Positions 13,101 through 23,300 of a stretch of 60,000 nucleotides of DNA are shown here, piece by piece. The DNA comes from Nematostella vectensis (taxonomy: Eukaryota; Cnidaria; Anthozoa; Actiniaria; Edwardsiidae): positions 312,001 to 372,000 of the forward strand of contig NC_064042.1 of NCBI RefSeq assembly GCF_932526225.1, given 5' to 3'. Below the pieces are notes generated by a model. The model was given only the letters and a program-made list of their open reading frames with translations. It did no database searches and was not told where the DNA came from. How positions within the stretch are numbered: position 1 is the first letter of the stretch; every line of letters begins with the position of its first letter. The translations under genes and the position numbers were made by a program.

Positions 13101-15473
13101 CGACCTCAACCTTGCTATAGAGGGCACGATCATCATGAGTGAGGTATGAGCCACACCTCGACCGACCTCAACCTTGCTATAGAGGGCACGATCATCATGA
13201 GTGAGGTATGAGCCACACCTTGACCGACCTCAACCTTGCTATAGAGGGCACGATCATCATGAGTGAGGTATGAGCCACACCTTTACCGACCTCAACCTTG
13301 CTATAGAGGGCACGATCATCATGAGTGAGGTATGAGCCAAACAATTTACAAATCACTTATGTCACAGAAGAGAACAAACCGTGTAGATAATTTTAAGTTG
13401 ATGATTATTTCAGAATCTTCGTGATGCGTTGGATAACATGTACGACGCACGGGTCCCTGCACTCTGGAGAAAAGTAAGAAAAGATAGACTTTTAAAGGAC
13501 AGTATTTATCTCTTGCGTGTCCAGCACTTGCCTTTAATCTGTGTTCTCCTCGTAGATCTCGTGGGAGTCGTCCACGTTAGGATTCTGGTTCACTGAGTTC
13601 TTGGAGAGGAACTCTCAGTTCTCCGCATGGCTGTTCCAGGGCCGTCCGAACACATTCTGGATGACGGGTTTCTTCAATCCTCAAGGTTTCCTGACTGCCA
13701 TGAGACAAGAAGTGACGCGTGCGCACAAGGGCTGGGCTCTGGACTCGGTGGTATTACACAACGACGTCATAAAGCAGATGAAGGAGGACATCACATCGCC
13801 TCCAGCGGTAAGCAAACCTTAGTTCACTAAGACGCTTAAAGTCCATATAACCTTTCAAAGTTGATAGACTTTGTCAATTCTTTATATTTTCATCTTCGAA
13901 ATGGTATGTGATTCGTATGGACCCTATAAAACACGCGTTTGCGCGAATAACGCAAATCTGTAATATTGTGGTATTTTGTTCATCCTTCGAAAAAAAGGCC
14001 GTGAACTAAAAGGCCCGGGTCCAGTCATTTGTGACGTAGATCGAGACGTCAAGCAAACTACATGAGAAAACATATGCGCGCTCTAAACCGGTTCCCGTCT
14101 TCATGTCTTCTTAGTTATTGCTGAAGAACGTTGTGTGGTTACAACTTTTACCGTCATCTTTATATCTCAACCTGGTAGTCAAATTATTATTTAACCTGCA
14201 AAATTTAGCAGATATTTTTTAGTCTTTGAATTGTTTTTGCATTGTGCGCGCGCGCTGCATTCGCAATCAAGAATGGCGTTTTCTTTTTTCGCATACAATT
14301 CTCGACTTTAAGTTATTCTTAGCTTCATTGTGGGTAGCATTGAAATATAAAACAATTCACCAATATCTTGTGGTATTGCCGTCTCTGAATTTTAACGGAT
14401 TTAAGTGAAATACGTTGTTCTCAGTGTTTCCCGCCAAAACTTGGAATTATTCACTCGATTCAATCTCCTTTCGCGCGGCTAGATCTGTAGAAAATTCAAA
14501 TTTCAATCATATTCAATTCCCTTTTCAGAATTTTAAAGTTTATATATATGCTTTGTTTTGGCTAGATTGATATAAGTGAAAGGTTTTAAGAACTTTAAAC
14601 GTCTACATTAAGGAAACAAATTGCTGCGGCAGTATATAGGTTGTCGCTTTCAAAATGCCAATCCAAATAATTTTATTAATGTGTCAGTTTATTTAGCTTG
14701 TAATAGCTAATTTTGGACACTGGACTTTAAGTCCTCTCAATAGAGGACCTGACCTTGGTTCAAATCTTTGTCTTTTTGCTTGGGAGATGACGCCCGTACC
14801 ATTAGCCCAAGCCTGTATTCCGCCATCGCGCCACTCTACTTTGTATCGATGAACCGTGGTCTTTACTTTCTTGACGCGTTTGAATTGGTTTTATCAAATG
14901 TGTTGACATGTGGCAAAAAAGGGCGTGATTCCTGTTTGTATTAAAAAGGGAATTGTGTCGCTTTTTGATTTGTTTAATTGGCTATACGAAAGCGGTTATT
15001 TAATTACGATAAATATATAATAAATTACTAATAGTGCTTATGTTTCCTGGGTTGACACCTATCTAACGATCAACGTTCGAAGTAAATCCTGGTATAAAGT
15101 AAAATGCAGTATGTACATTTCTTACACGATGAAATTGTTGCGTGCAACTGGTTGATGTTTCTATGTATGGTGTTCACCTATACAGGAAGGGGTATACATC
15201 TATGGTCTGTACCTAGACGGTGCCAGTTGGGACCGCCGCGGCTGCAAGCTTGTCGAGTCGCAGCCCAAAGTCCTCTTCACCAACCTACCCGTAGTTCACG
15301 TGTACGCGGTCAACTCCACCGCGCCTAAGGATCCACGCCTGTACCAGTGCCCCGTGTACAAGAAGCCTCAGCGTACAGACCTGACTTACATCACACCCCT
15401 GTGGCTCAAGACCGTGCAGAACCCCGACCACTGGATCATGCGTGGCGTGGCTTTGTTGTGTGATATTAAGTAG
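266..15473 (+). CDS. DNAH5: Axonemal outer-arm dynein heavy chain, C-terminal third (5' partial)
   Basis: Force-generating ATPase of the ciliary outer dynein arm; DNAH5/DNAH8 (gamma-type) group, recognised from near-continuous family similarity. Exons seen: 266-430, 733-1182, 1452-1553, 1979-2053, 2311-2478, 2726-2854, 3000-3086, 3148-3285, 3435-3562, 5333-5501, 5784-5939, 6108-6263, 6476-6565, 6652-6744, 6889-6993, 7203-7456, 7819-8009, 8411-8532, 8715-8833, 9017-9219, 9297-9370, 9691-9843, 10018-10173, 10316-10432, 10555-10656, 10720-10880, 11174-11330, 11441-11593, 13414-13473, 13556-13807, 15186-15473 (stop TAG 15471-15473). Each has AG before it and GT after it, and phases agree throughout, giving about 1,590 residues of a protein usually near 4,600. 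The start and AAA1-AAA3 lie upstream. No frameshift or internal stop was found, so the gene looks functional. DNAH5 and DNAH8 cannot be told apart here; in an invertebrate one gene may be orthologous to both. Confidence 0.95.
1452..3562 (+). CDS. DNAH5: Dynein exons: microtubule-binding stalk
   Basis: Seven short exons encode the antiparallel coiled-coil stalk with the microtubule-binding domain at its tip. Exons 1452-1553 and 1979-2053 are Ala/Lys/Glu-rich heptads of coiled coil 1. Exon 2311-2478 holds the tip, with [16 protein letters not shown]. Exons 2726-2854 and 3000-3086 complete the tip domain. Exons 3148-3285 and 3435-3562 are coiled coil 2, ending [11 protein letters not shown], which leads into AAA5. 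The last exon ends in phase 2 (AG of an Arg codon), completed only across the repeat-filled intron at 3563-5332. Confidence 0.93.
3563..5350 (+). repeat. 43-bp minisatellite carrying the 3' splice site of the next dynein exon
   Basis: The intron between dynein exons 3435-3562 and 5333-5501 is almost wholly a tandem array. From about 3870 there are about 34 near-identical 43-bp units; 3650-3870 holds older, diverged copies. One unit is 18 bases identical to the start of exon 5333 (ACTTGTCGGTGACGTGCT) plus 25 intronic bases ending CTGTTCCTCAG. Every unit thus has a pyrimidine tract, CAG and exon start. Only the last copy runs into intact exon. Since 43 is not a multiple of 3, use of an upstream copy shifts frame and meets TGA in the next unit. 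Units differ mainly at one base (CTATC, CTTTC or CTGTC). Confidence 0.95.
5333..8532 (+). CDS. DNAH5: Dynein exons: AAA5, strut and start of AAA6
   Basis: Nine exons. AAA5 opens [18 protein letters not shown] immediately after the acceptor at 5331-5332. It continues through IPFTENLNL, the [15 protein letters not shown] motif and [16 protein letters not shown]. Exon 6889-6993 is a charged helix matching the strut/buttress region. Exon 7203-7456 carries [12 protein letters not shown] and [13 protein letters not shown]. Exon 7819-8009 starts after TGCAAAAG at 7811-7818; this acceptor, rather than the AG at 7767-7768, restores the family reading [11 protein letters not shown]. Exon 8411-8532 continues into the AAA6 region. 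Confidence 0.92.
8715..11593 (+). CDS. DNAH5: Dynein exons: AAA6 and C-terminal domain start
   Basis: Eleven exons. Seen in order: LVRSWCPDR, the D6 P-loop-like [104 protein letters not shown] and [13 protein letters not shown]. All are hallmark motifs of the dynein heavy-chain C-terminal region. Exon 11441-11593 ends with MSE at a GAG|GTATGA donor. The last 54 exonic bases and the first 8 intronic bases form the unit of the minisatellite that follows. Confidence 0.93.
9433..9557. repeat. Imperfect inverted repeat in a dynein intron
   Basis: Left arm from CAATACATCAAGGCTGGAAT and right arm ending TGTATTG are reverse complements over about 54 bp with a short centre. The most conserved part is CGTCTTTAATAAGACTT against AAGTCTTATTAAAGACG. 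The right side contains CTGAAGA, a small stem and GAAA. It lies wholly within the intron after exon 9297-9370 and probably derives from a small mobile element. Confidence 0.8.
11540..13338 (+). repeat. 62-bp minisatellite carrying the 5' splice site of the preceding dynein exon
   Basis: Twenty-nine occurrences of GAG|GTATGA at exact 62-bp steps from 11591 to 13327. The unit is the last 54 bases of exon 11441-11593 plus the first 8 intron bases. Only the first copy is joined to intact exon. In gene frame the donor reads GAG GTA TGA, so use of any later donor would put a stop in the mRNA. Variation is slight (for example CTCGACC for CTTGACC, ATTATC for ATCATC, and a TTTACC variant in one of the first and one of the last units), which suggests recent homogenisation. 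Confidence 0.96.
13414..15473 (+). CDS. DNAH5: Dynein exons: C-terminal domain and stop codon
   Basis: Three exons (13414-13473, 13556-13807, 15186-15473). They encode [13 protein letters not shown], the conserved [18 protein letters not shown] and [15 protein letters not shown], then [38 protein letters not shown] and the family-typical ending [11 protein letters not shown] followed by TAG at 15471-15473. The ending at DIK matches the family length, so the C-terminus is intact. Confidence 0.95.
13808..15185 (+). other. Last dynein intron (1.38 kb)
   Basis: Intron between exons 13556-13807 and 15186-15473, with donor GTAAGC and acceptor CTATACAG. It is AT-rich and contains a short CG alternation near 14247. 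I see no repeat array, RNA gene or convincing ORF in it. Confidence 0.8.
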
Positions 15474-15593
15474 AGATGGCGCTTCTCGCCGAACTTATTC
15501 ATAGCCGTCACGTTTACTTTGATGTACTTGCTTATGATTTCCTGGAGTTTCTTGTGAAGGATAACAATGTTATGATTATACAGAGAAGAGAAC

Positions 15594-15599
15594 AATAAA
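15594..15599 (+). promoter_or_regulatory. Polyadenylation signal, dynein gene
   Basis: AATAAA 121 bases after the dynein stop codon, followed by a T/G-containing stretch. A second AATAAA lies at 15678-15683, after a run of 13 C at 15648-15660. Either could serve the 3' end; the first is the better placed. Confidence 0.6.
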
Positions 15600-16204
15600 T
15601 TATGTAACTATTGTGAAAAAAAGGATTGTAATTTACTCTCGAAACTACCCCCCCCCCCCCTAAATGACAGCCGTTCAATAAAAATGCAAGATATCAAAAC
15701 TGGTAAGTTTACCGTCTTTTTTCTATGTTTTGTAATTGGTTCAAATCAATCTGTTTTATTTGCCTTATAGATCTTATCTTGAGAAACACACTGATATGCA
15801 ACGAAACGGCAAATGGTATGTGTCTTCTGTGTTATTCGATAAATAAATATATAATAGATGACTGAATTAATTGGTTACATTATGGCGGATGACAAAAATT
15901 CATGTTCAGGCTAGCTTCCGTTTCTAAATAGGAGTTGTTGAGTAAACCTGGGGTCATGAAAAACGCACGTTTTAGCGTCGTTGAAATGGAGCCATTCAAC
16001 TGCCTTTCAAACTTTAAATGTAACTTCTGTGTTTTAAGAGACTATTTTATTTCCATATTTGGTTGCAATTTTGCACGGACTTAAAAATGATCCACAGTCG
16101 GTACAAGCGCCTCGCTGCGACCTTTTCTAGTCTAATTTGTTTTCCAACAAAAGAGCTACAGAACACATTAATTTGCAGTACAGGAATGTTTTGAAACAGG
16201 GTTA

Positions 16205-16465
16205 CGGTCACGATATATTGCATTTTGTTGTCCTGCGGTTCGTAACATGGCTACGGTCACGGTTTCTTGCATTTGTCGCCTTGCGGTTCGTAACATGGCT
16301 ACCGTCACGGTTTATTGCATTTGTCGTCTCGCGGTTCGTAACATGGCTACGGTCACGGTATACTGCATTTGTCGTCTCGCGGTTCGTAACATGGCTACGG
16401 TCACGGTATACTGCATTTGTCGTCTCGCGGTTCGTAACATGGCTACGGTCACGGTATACTGCATT
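16205..16465. repeat. 48-bp tandem repeat, about 5 copies
   Basis: Unit is CGGTTCGTAACATGGCTACGG followed by the rest of a 48-bp period containing TCACGGTATACTGCATTTGT; the last three copies are almost identical. Because 48 is divisible by 3, several frames on both strands stay open, giving repetitive ORFs that are most likely spurious. It is the only array in the window not attached to a splice site. Confidence 0.85.
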
Positions 16466-19400
16466 GTGCTGTCGCTCGGTGAGCATTGCTGGATAGTCCG
16501 CTGATGCAATCTGCCGGTCAAGCCAATACATCAAGTAGCGATCGAGACTACCTCGACAGTCCTTTTCGTGTGACTTAGAAATTTTGTGAACTTTGCCAGT
16601 CATTAACTTGTCACTCTCTCAACTAAAGTGGCACCTCTATTAAAGGGGCTTCTTTTCAAAGTCCTGAAATATTTGACACTCAAACGCTTTCCAGTGTGAT
16701 TTGGGCATTTTGCGGCGGCAAAATCTTAAAGTATATACCGTATTTTCAGTTTTATTGTTTCCCCTTTAAGTCTCTATTTTACAAGCAAGCTCCCAGGGTG
16801 GCTGCGGTATTTGTCACAATCATAGTCACAATCGCTGCACATCACAAAACGTCACCAGATCGTTCTGCTGAAGAGCCTTACTTGAAGGCGGGCAAAGCTC
16901 ACTGGGTTCATAAACTTAGAAGAAGGTCGCTCTTTCGTAGGCATTCGCAGTGTGCTGCGTATAGTTGCTTATAGTCTATCGGACTTGACACATCAACCAA
17001 TAAAGTGGACGATGGTTAAGATATTCTCTGTGATCTTCTGTAAGGGTTCGGAGCTTTTTCTCACGGTGTTTAACTCTCTGTAACTAGTTCTCCTGCTGTT
17101 CGAATCTTGACTCTTGTCGAGCAACTGCTGTGTGACCTAAAGAGGAATTAGTTAGATAACTAGAAGTAAATATATGATGGGAGTGTCACAAACAACACGA
17201 AGACCTAGGTATAAATTAGGTCACTCGCAAAATGGTCTTTCTGGTCTTTTATTTATTTTTACTGGTATTCACTGTTTGCGCACTTGCGAGATATCGTTTT
17301 TTGGGGGAAATAGAAAACGAAAAAGATGGCTAAACCTTAGAACCATCCAATATGTGGCTGGAACACCGTAAGGGCTCACCCTTGTACGAAAAGGTCCCTC
17401 TATAGTCTACAATATGTAGTTTTATTTTTGTTTATATTAAGTTTCGAATTCATATCAAAGTTCCTTTCAAATAGTTAATTTTCACGATGGAATTTTTTTA
17501 ACCGCCGAAAAAGGTAAACCGCAGAGTTTATTATTAGTTAAGGCTCACGCTTCATGTGTCCGAACATCAATTTCCAAAAATGAATGAATGAATGAAGACC
17601 TCAAGTTATATATGCTTTTTTTTCTAATAAGCATCACCTTTAGAATGAATGAATAATTAAAGATAGAATGTCAATACTTCAAGTATTTCAATTCGTGGAA
17701 GTCTCATTAGTTGTTAATTATTAATTAAGATTGTTATTGGACACGCAATTTTGCCCTGTCATGCGCCGACTAGTCTGCTTTCTGCGCACATCAAAATTGT
17801 GACAATTTAGACAGCCTACATTTGGCTATCGGTGTTCAACTCCAAGACCAATATAAAACACCATTCTTGCGTTTACTAAATATGCTAAATTATGCCATTC
17901 ACTGAACGTAGTTCAATGATGCGAAAAGAGATAGAACTTCCTTAGAACTACAACGGGGTTAAAAAAAAACTTGGCCTCTTTGAGAGCATACTTATTGTAA
18001 TATTAAGGCCGCTTCCATTGGTAAGAATCACTACAGTGTATCAGATATGACCATAAAAGGCACCGCTATCCACAGCGCGAGCTATGCACAAGGAAGCCCA
18101 GCAAATTCTATCCAATATTGCGCCCAATCACGCCATAGAATAGGTCTTTTGAACAACGCAACGTTTCTCTCAGTGTACTATTGTGTTGCTTAGATAGAGG
18201 TACGACTGTACTTTGCATGACTGATCACGCCACACGTCATACTGCGAGTTACGGAGTCTATGTTTTTATATGAATAAAATAAACTCGTTTACACAGCAAA
18301 CATTTTTTACAGGATAGCAAAAAATTTTTTACAGAACTCCATTTATCATATCTTTATTGCACTTGGCCATTTGTTCCTAAAACAGGTCTGGACAATATTT
18401 TTATCTTTAAAGAATTAGAATTGCCACCTGTGACCTGGCACCTACGGCGAGTTGCGAACAGAATAAAAACGTCACTATGACACCTTACAAAACAACCAAG
18501 GGTTAACTTCGCGCGTCGTGTACGACGTGAAGCCTACCATTCAAACACCTTCAGGTTTCTTTTCGTGTTATTTTGTTCTTGGCATAGAATTTCGTAATGT
18601 TTTAGTGCATAGAAAACAAACATAACATTGAAAGCTGCTCTCCGGTGACGTTAATTTTTTGCTTTACCTCAAGCTGAGCTGCGGCGAGGCAGAAAACGAA
18701 TACAAATAAATCGCGCCTTATTTACAGCAACTTACAACAAGCCCTTAGGTTTTAGGCGTCCTTCGTCTGAGATTAATAACATTTTGCTACGAGAGAACGA
18801 ATGAATGTTATTAGCCTCAAGAAATGAATTGTAATAAAGTGTTAAGTTGTGAAATATTTTGAGAAATGCTTCAGTTGTTGTTTATGCATAGTTGATCTCA
18901 GCGAGAGAGAGAATCGGCTATGATATTGTAGACCAAATTGCCATAAATTTCGTTGAGTAAGAAAAATAATATGCACACCTTTCCTTAGGCACAAAGCACT
19001 TAGCATATCGTAAGGGTGCCTAAAAAACTATTAAATGCAGGTACCAGTTAAGCATGTTGATGACCAATTGGGATATCAAGTATATTTGCCAGCTCTGTTA
19101 ATAATACCAGCTCTATTTCAAGCCAATTCTAACCCCTTTTTTTATAAGTTAGTCAACTGAATTTTTTTTTACTAAATACATAAACTAAAATTTTAGTGAC
19201 AAACAAATGTCACCACGGATACCACTAGCTGTGAAAGTATTTTCTAAAATTGTCGAAAAACTTAAAGAAATAAAGGTAGAGAAAAGGGACCGTAAAGTAG
19301 TGATAAGCCAATAATTTCTAATCTCGCGCCTTTCCCTTGAGATCGCGCTACAATCCTCTTACTCTCTTTTATAAAGAATAAAGTCAAGTGTGGGACAGCA

Positions 19401-19814
19401 AAAACTTTCCACTCCGTTCAATATTCATGTGTTTGGAGAAATTCAGAATTATTTAGCCAATAAAGTTTGAGCTTTTAATAACAACTAACCACAAAATTAA
19501 AGCAATTTCCGAGGGCCGTTAAGAACTTGCGTCCAATAATTACATAATAGCTTGTACTTGAGATCGGTTTCCGATATTCTCTGCCTAAAATACTTTTCAA
19601 TAGAACGTAGATAATGTAAAATGCGTGGGACTGGAATCCAAGTCGTTAATTTGCATATAGTTCCTGCTCGTTGTTTTCATTTGCCTCGGCGACCCAGATA
19701 CGATGCAGTGAGATTGAAAGCTTGCCTTCATATGCGTACTTAGCCCGATAACAGAGTATTAAGATATAGCAAAAGCATCTTTTGTTGGTCCCTAATCTCG
19801 GCTTGGCGTCCGCC

Positions 19815-20384
19815 ATGTATTTACTCGGGGCCCCTCGCTCATGGCTTGTCACCGGGTTTATTTTCATCGTATCGTTTCTTCCGCATACAGGTAGGACGAG
19901 CAACGAACGTTTTTACTTCCTCGTCAAAAGATACTTGGAATCGTGATGGTTGTTTGAGATGATGGCTGTGTAAATAAGGCCTTTGTTGTTAATCTGTGAA
20001 TTTGTTTGAACTTGTCGTGTGTTGTAGGTGCAATACGTATTACATCCAAGCCGGAAAATATTACCAAAGTACTGCAAGGGACGTTGATCTATAATGTGAG
20101 CTGGTACTGGAACATTACACCACCGGCTACGATATCTATTCGTGTGGCTGATATTCTTGTCAAGGGTGTTAAGATTGGGGCATTGATGGACGGATCCCCT
20201 CCAACTCCAGTAGTTTTCACCGATTTTAAATCTCGGTACAGCCTCAGTACAGCGACGTTCAACCCCATAACACTGATCATTAAAGATGTCCAGCCTCAAG
20301 ATGCTGGGGAGTATGCGATGATCTTGGCAGATAGTGGCGGAAAAAATACTTTTGAGGCATCCAAGTTCACCTTGGACGTGCTAG
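19815..20384 (+). CDS. Receptor exons 1-2: signal peptide and cysteine-less V-like Ig domain
   Basis: Exon 1 (19815-19890) starts at ATG in CCGCCATGT and encodes a signal peptide: MYLLGAPRSW, then a hydrophobic core VTGFIFIVSFL, then PHTG. Exon 2 (20028-20384) encodes about 119 residues shaped like a V-set domain: a WYWNIT strand-C tryptophan region, a SRYSLSTATFNPITLIIKDV strand D/E region, and the DAGEYAMIL strand-F motif. That motif normally reads DxGxYxC; here the cysteine is M, and the whole domain has no cysteine. Vertebrate CEACAM N-domains likewise lack the disulfide. It is the most membrane-distal domain, so the likeliest ligand contact. The ATG choice rests on the signal peptide and phase match. 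Confidence 0.85.
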
Positions 20385-23300
20385 GTATGTTTCGTGCCAT
20401 CTAGTACTAATTTAAGTGAATAATTTTTTTTAGATTATTGCTTTAGTCGATCTTTTCTTATACAATACCGTAAGGAAGACATTTTTTTGTGACCGTTCAT
20501 TGCTCTGGCATTTTCCTCTTGTGCATGCCTGCAAAATACCTGGCACTAACCTTCATCTATTTAACTTTTATTTTTTAATAACAACTTAGAGGTAATTTGA
20601 GATAACAAATTTTTCACTTTCATAATACATATATTTCCTAACAAAGAAAGTTAAAAAAATATTCGCTATAAACGCGGGCATAAATATGCATGCTATGATT
20701 TCCGTATTCCCGGTTTTTTGTCCTTCATGCTTGGTATAACACGGAGCTACGAGTAAAACCTAAAACAATGACAATTCCTAAGGGATGGAACAAAAGTTAT
20801 GTGTTTTTACAGATCCTCTCTAAAAGCTAGACAGACAAAGCTTGTTGTTCGTAATAAATTCTCAATTGTTCGCATCAGGAGGTGACTCTCCTTGCCGACG
20901 ATTCATTGACTTGCGTATAACGGCGCGGTGTAACGTGCCAGTCACTTCACATTATCAAGGGTCTGTGATTCTAAACGAGATATCTCATCACGTTTACCAT
21001 CATGTCGCGCCTAACAACCAGCTGGAGATGCGTCCATAGTTTGAGTAAAAAAAAAAAAAATTAAAAGGGGTCACAAACTTGTTATTCTTAATGTAAGATT
21101 TGTCAGCTGCGATAATATGCTGGATAGTTCTGAGCCCTTTTGGGTGCTTATTTTTTTTAAACATGGATATACATTCTGGCTCAATCGGATAAATAATTAG
21201 TGAGTTACGATGTTGAAAACTATATTTTTGAGGCGTTTATTAATGTTATTGTTCAGTACCTCTTACGATTGCAACAGAAATAGATCAAAACCGGGATGTT
21301 GAACCAATCATTTCGAGACAGAAAAGGGAATTTCTTGATGTTTTCAATGATGTCATTGATCAAACAATTTATGTTGCATAGCAAATACAACGATACAGCG
21401 CAATCTAGTTACTAATTAAAACCAATAGCGATCTGATTATGTAGTCACCATTTTCAGCATCAATGAAACACGTGTTTCTTTAAGACCCAAAGTGGCATTA
21501 TAAGCCTTATCTAACCCTGAAAAAAACTTAACCAAAATCGGATAAACAAAAACAATAAATTTGAAATTCTTTGTCTTGGGGAGTAAAATCAATTAGGCCT
21601 AAAGGATCTGTTGCTACAATTTCACATTTAAAATGCTGCATTTGCAATTAATCATGTTGAAAAAAGAGTGTTTTTTAACACTTTTAAAAAATTCAAGTAG
21701 AGGTCCGGTGACCACATCCATTTGTGTATGTTATTCTCAATTCTAGAACTGGCCGCGTTTAGATATTCTTGAAGTGAACTCTAACCTGAGGGTGACATCT
21801 GATATATTGACGTGCCATCCTCGGCCAACGCCCTTGTTATATTCCACTGTTTTAAGACGAACACTCCTACACTATATCCCATAATTATATTCCCCAATTT
21901 ATGGACATCTAATCAGTATGTAAGTACATATTTAATGGCTAGCATGGCTTGACCATGAGATTATGAAAATGTTTCATTATGTGGTCTGTGAAGTTGAACG
22001 ATTTTCTCAAGTGTTGCCCATGCAGCAATCGATATTATAGTAACAGTATAGCAATTAGTAGAACGTATGCAACCGTTGCGTTGTTATGACAACCTCGCTG
22101 CAATCATTGGAAGAGGCGTGGTCACCTGCCGGTGTAATTGCCGTCGACGAGTGTTGGGCATCCATGCAAAGAGAATTGGTTTATTTTCTAGAATACATAT
22201 AGATATATTGGCTAAGTCTTATTTAAGAAACAGACATTGAACGGCTCGCTTTAGTTCACCTATAACCAATTTCTACGGCTACGCGCCTTTCCAAATTTTG
22301 CATTGATAGCGACGGTGGTTTTTTCTTCCTTGAAAAATTTCACTGATAACGCTTGGTTGCTCGTTCTGAATTGCTATTATATTATTTGAATATGCGGTCA
22401 TCAAAGATGACCGCATATTCAAATAATCAAGAGATAATCAAAACACTTTTAAGGTTTCAAGCAAAACAAAAACATGGAAATAAGGAATGCCCAAAGGCTA
22501 AAAACGCGTCATTATTCCGTTATCTGTCTGGAGACAGCATTAGGCGCTAAGACAAGTGAAGCCTGTCCTCTAATATATGTTTTGACATCAGTTTTTTATT
22601 TATCTTAGATCAGAAATTTAGGAAATCGATGTAATCCATCTAACTAAAGAAGACATTTTAAGATGACAATCGCGTTATTTATTAAAGTTTTGTCTTTCCT
22701 TCATATTATGTAGGTTTTTTCAAGGAATTACGTTTTGGACTATAGGATGTGATTACAAGGCATACAAGGCATTATTAGGCGGAGTAAATTGCTGCGAAAG
22801 AAAATCACCATGTTACTTCCATAACCCTAATGGGTTACATCTCATGTCTATCACAGGCTGTAAAACATTTTGATCTTGTGATTATTCTAATTGCATCAAA
22901 GTTATCTGTCAATGTCTGATAACATCGAAGGTCCTAGTTATTGATTTACTTGCTTTGACAAATCAGTTAACCATTTAAAAAAATACATGCTGAATAATAG
23001 TCATCATGGTAGTCTTAAGGCCTTGCTAAAATAGGCGACATGACGAGCGCGACATGTAGTGGCGACATGTCTCTTAAATGTTTCCTAGTTTAGCCACCAC
23101 CAAAAACATGTAGGGCACGAAAAATTTTGTAGAGCGCGACACGAAAATGTTTCTCAACTATCGAAGAATCATTTTTTTGTCGCTTCTACAAGATTTGGCG
23201 CGCGCTACAATGTCTCTGGGTGGCTAAACTAGGAGACATGTCGCACACTACATGTCGCGCCCAACATGTCACCTAGTTTAGCCAGGCCTTTAAATTTTCA

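Larger units (their letters stand above)
15474..19814. other. 3'UTR and intergenic region
   Basis: 4.3 kb between the dynein stop and the receptor start codon. It holds the dynein 3'UTR (to about 15.6-15.7 kb), a C13 run, a 48-bp tandem repeat (16205-16465), a short AATG repeat near 17580, and otherwise AT-rich DNA. No ORF looks coding. An octamer-like ATTTGCAT lies at 19649-19656, about 160 bp before the receptor ATG; any promoter role is conjecture. Confidence 0.7.

Noticed and set aside
16137-16603. 119- and 131-codon ORFs on opposite strands over the 48-bp repeat
   Set aside because: Both strands open because the unit is a multiple of three; no similarity to any known domain.
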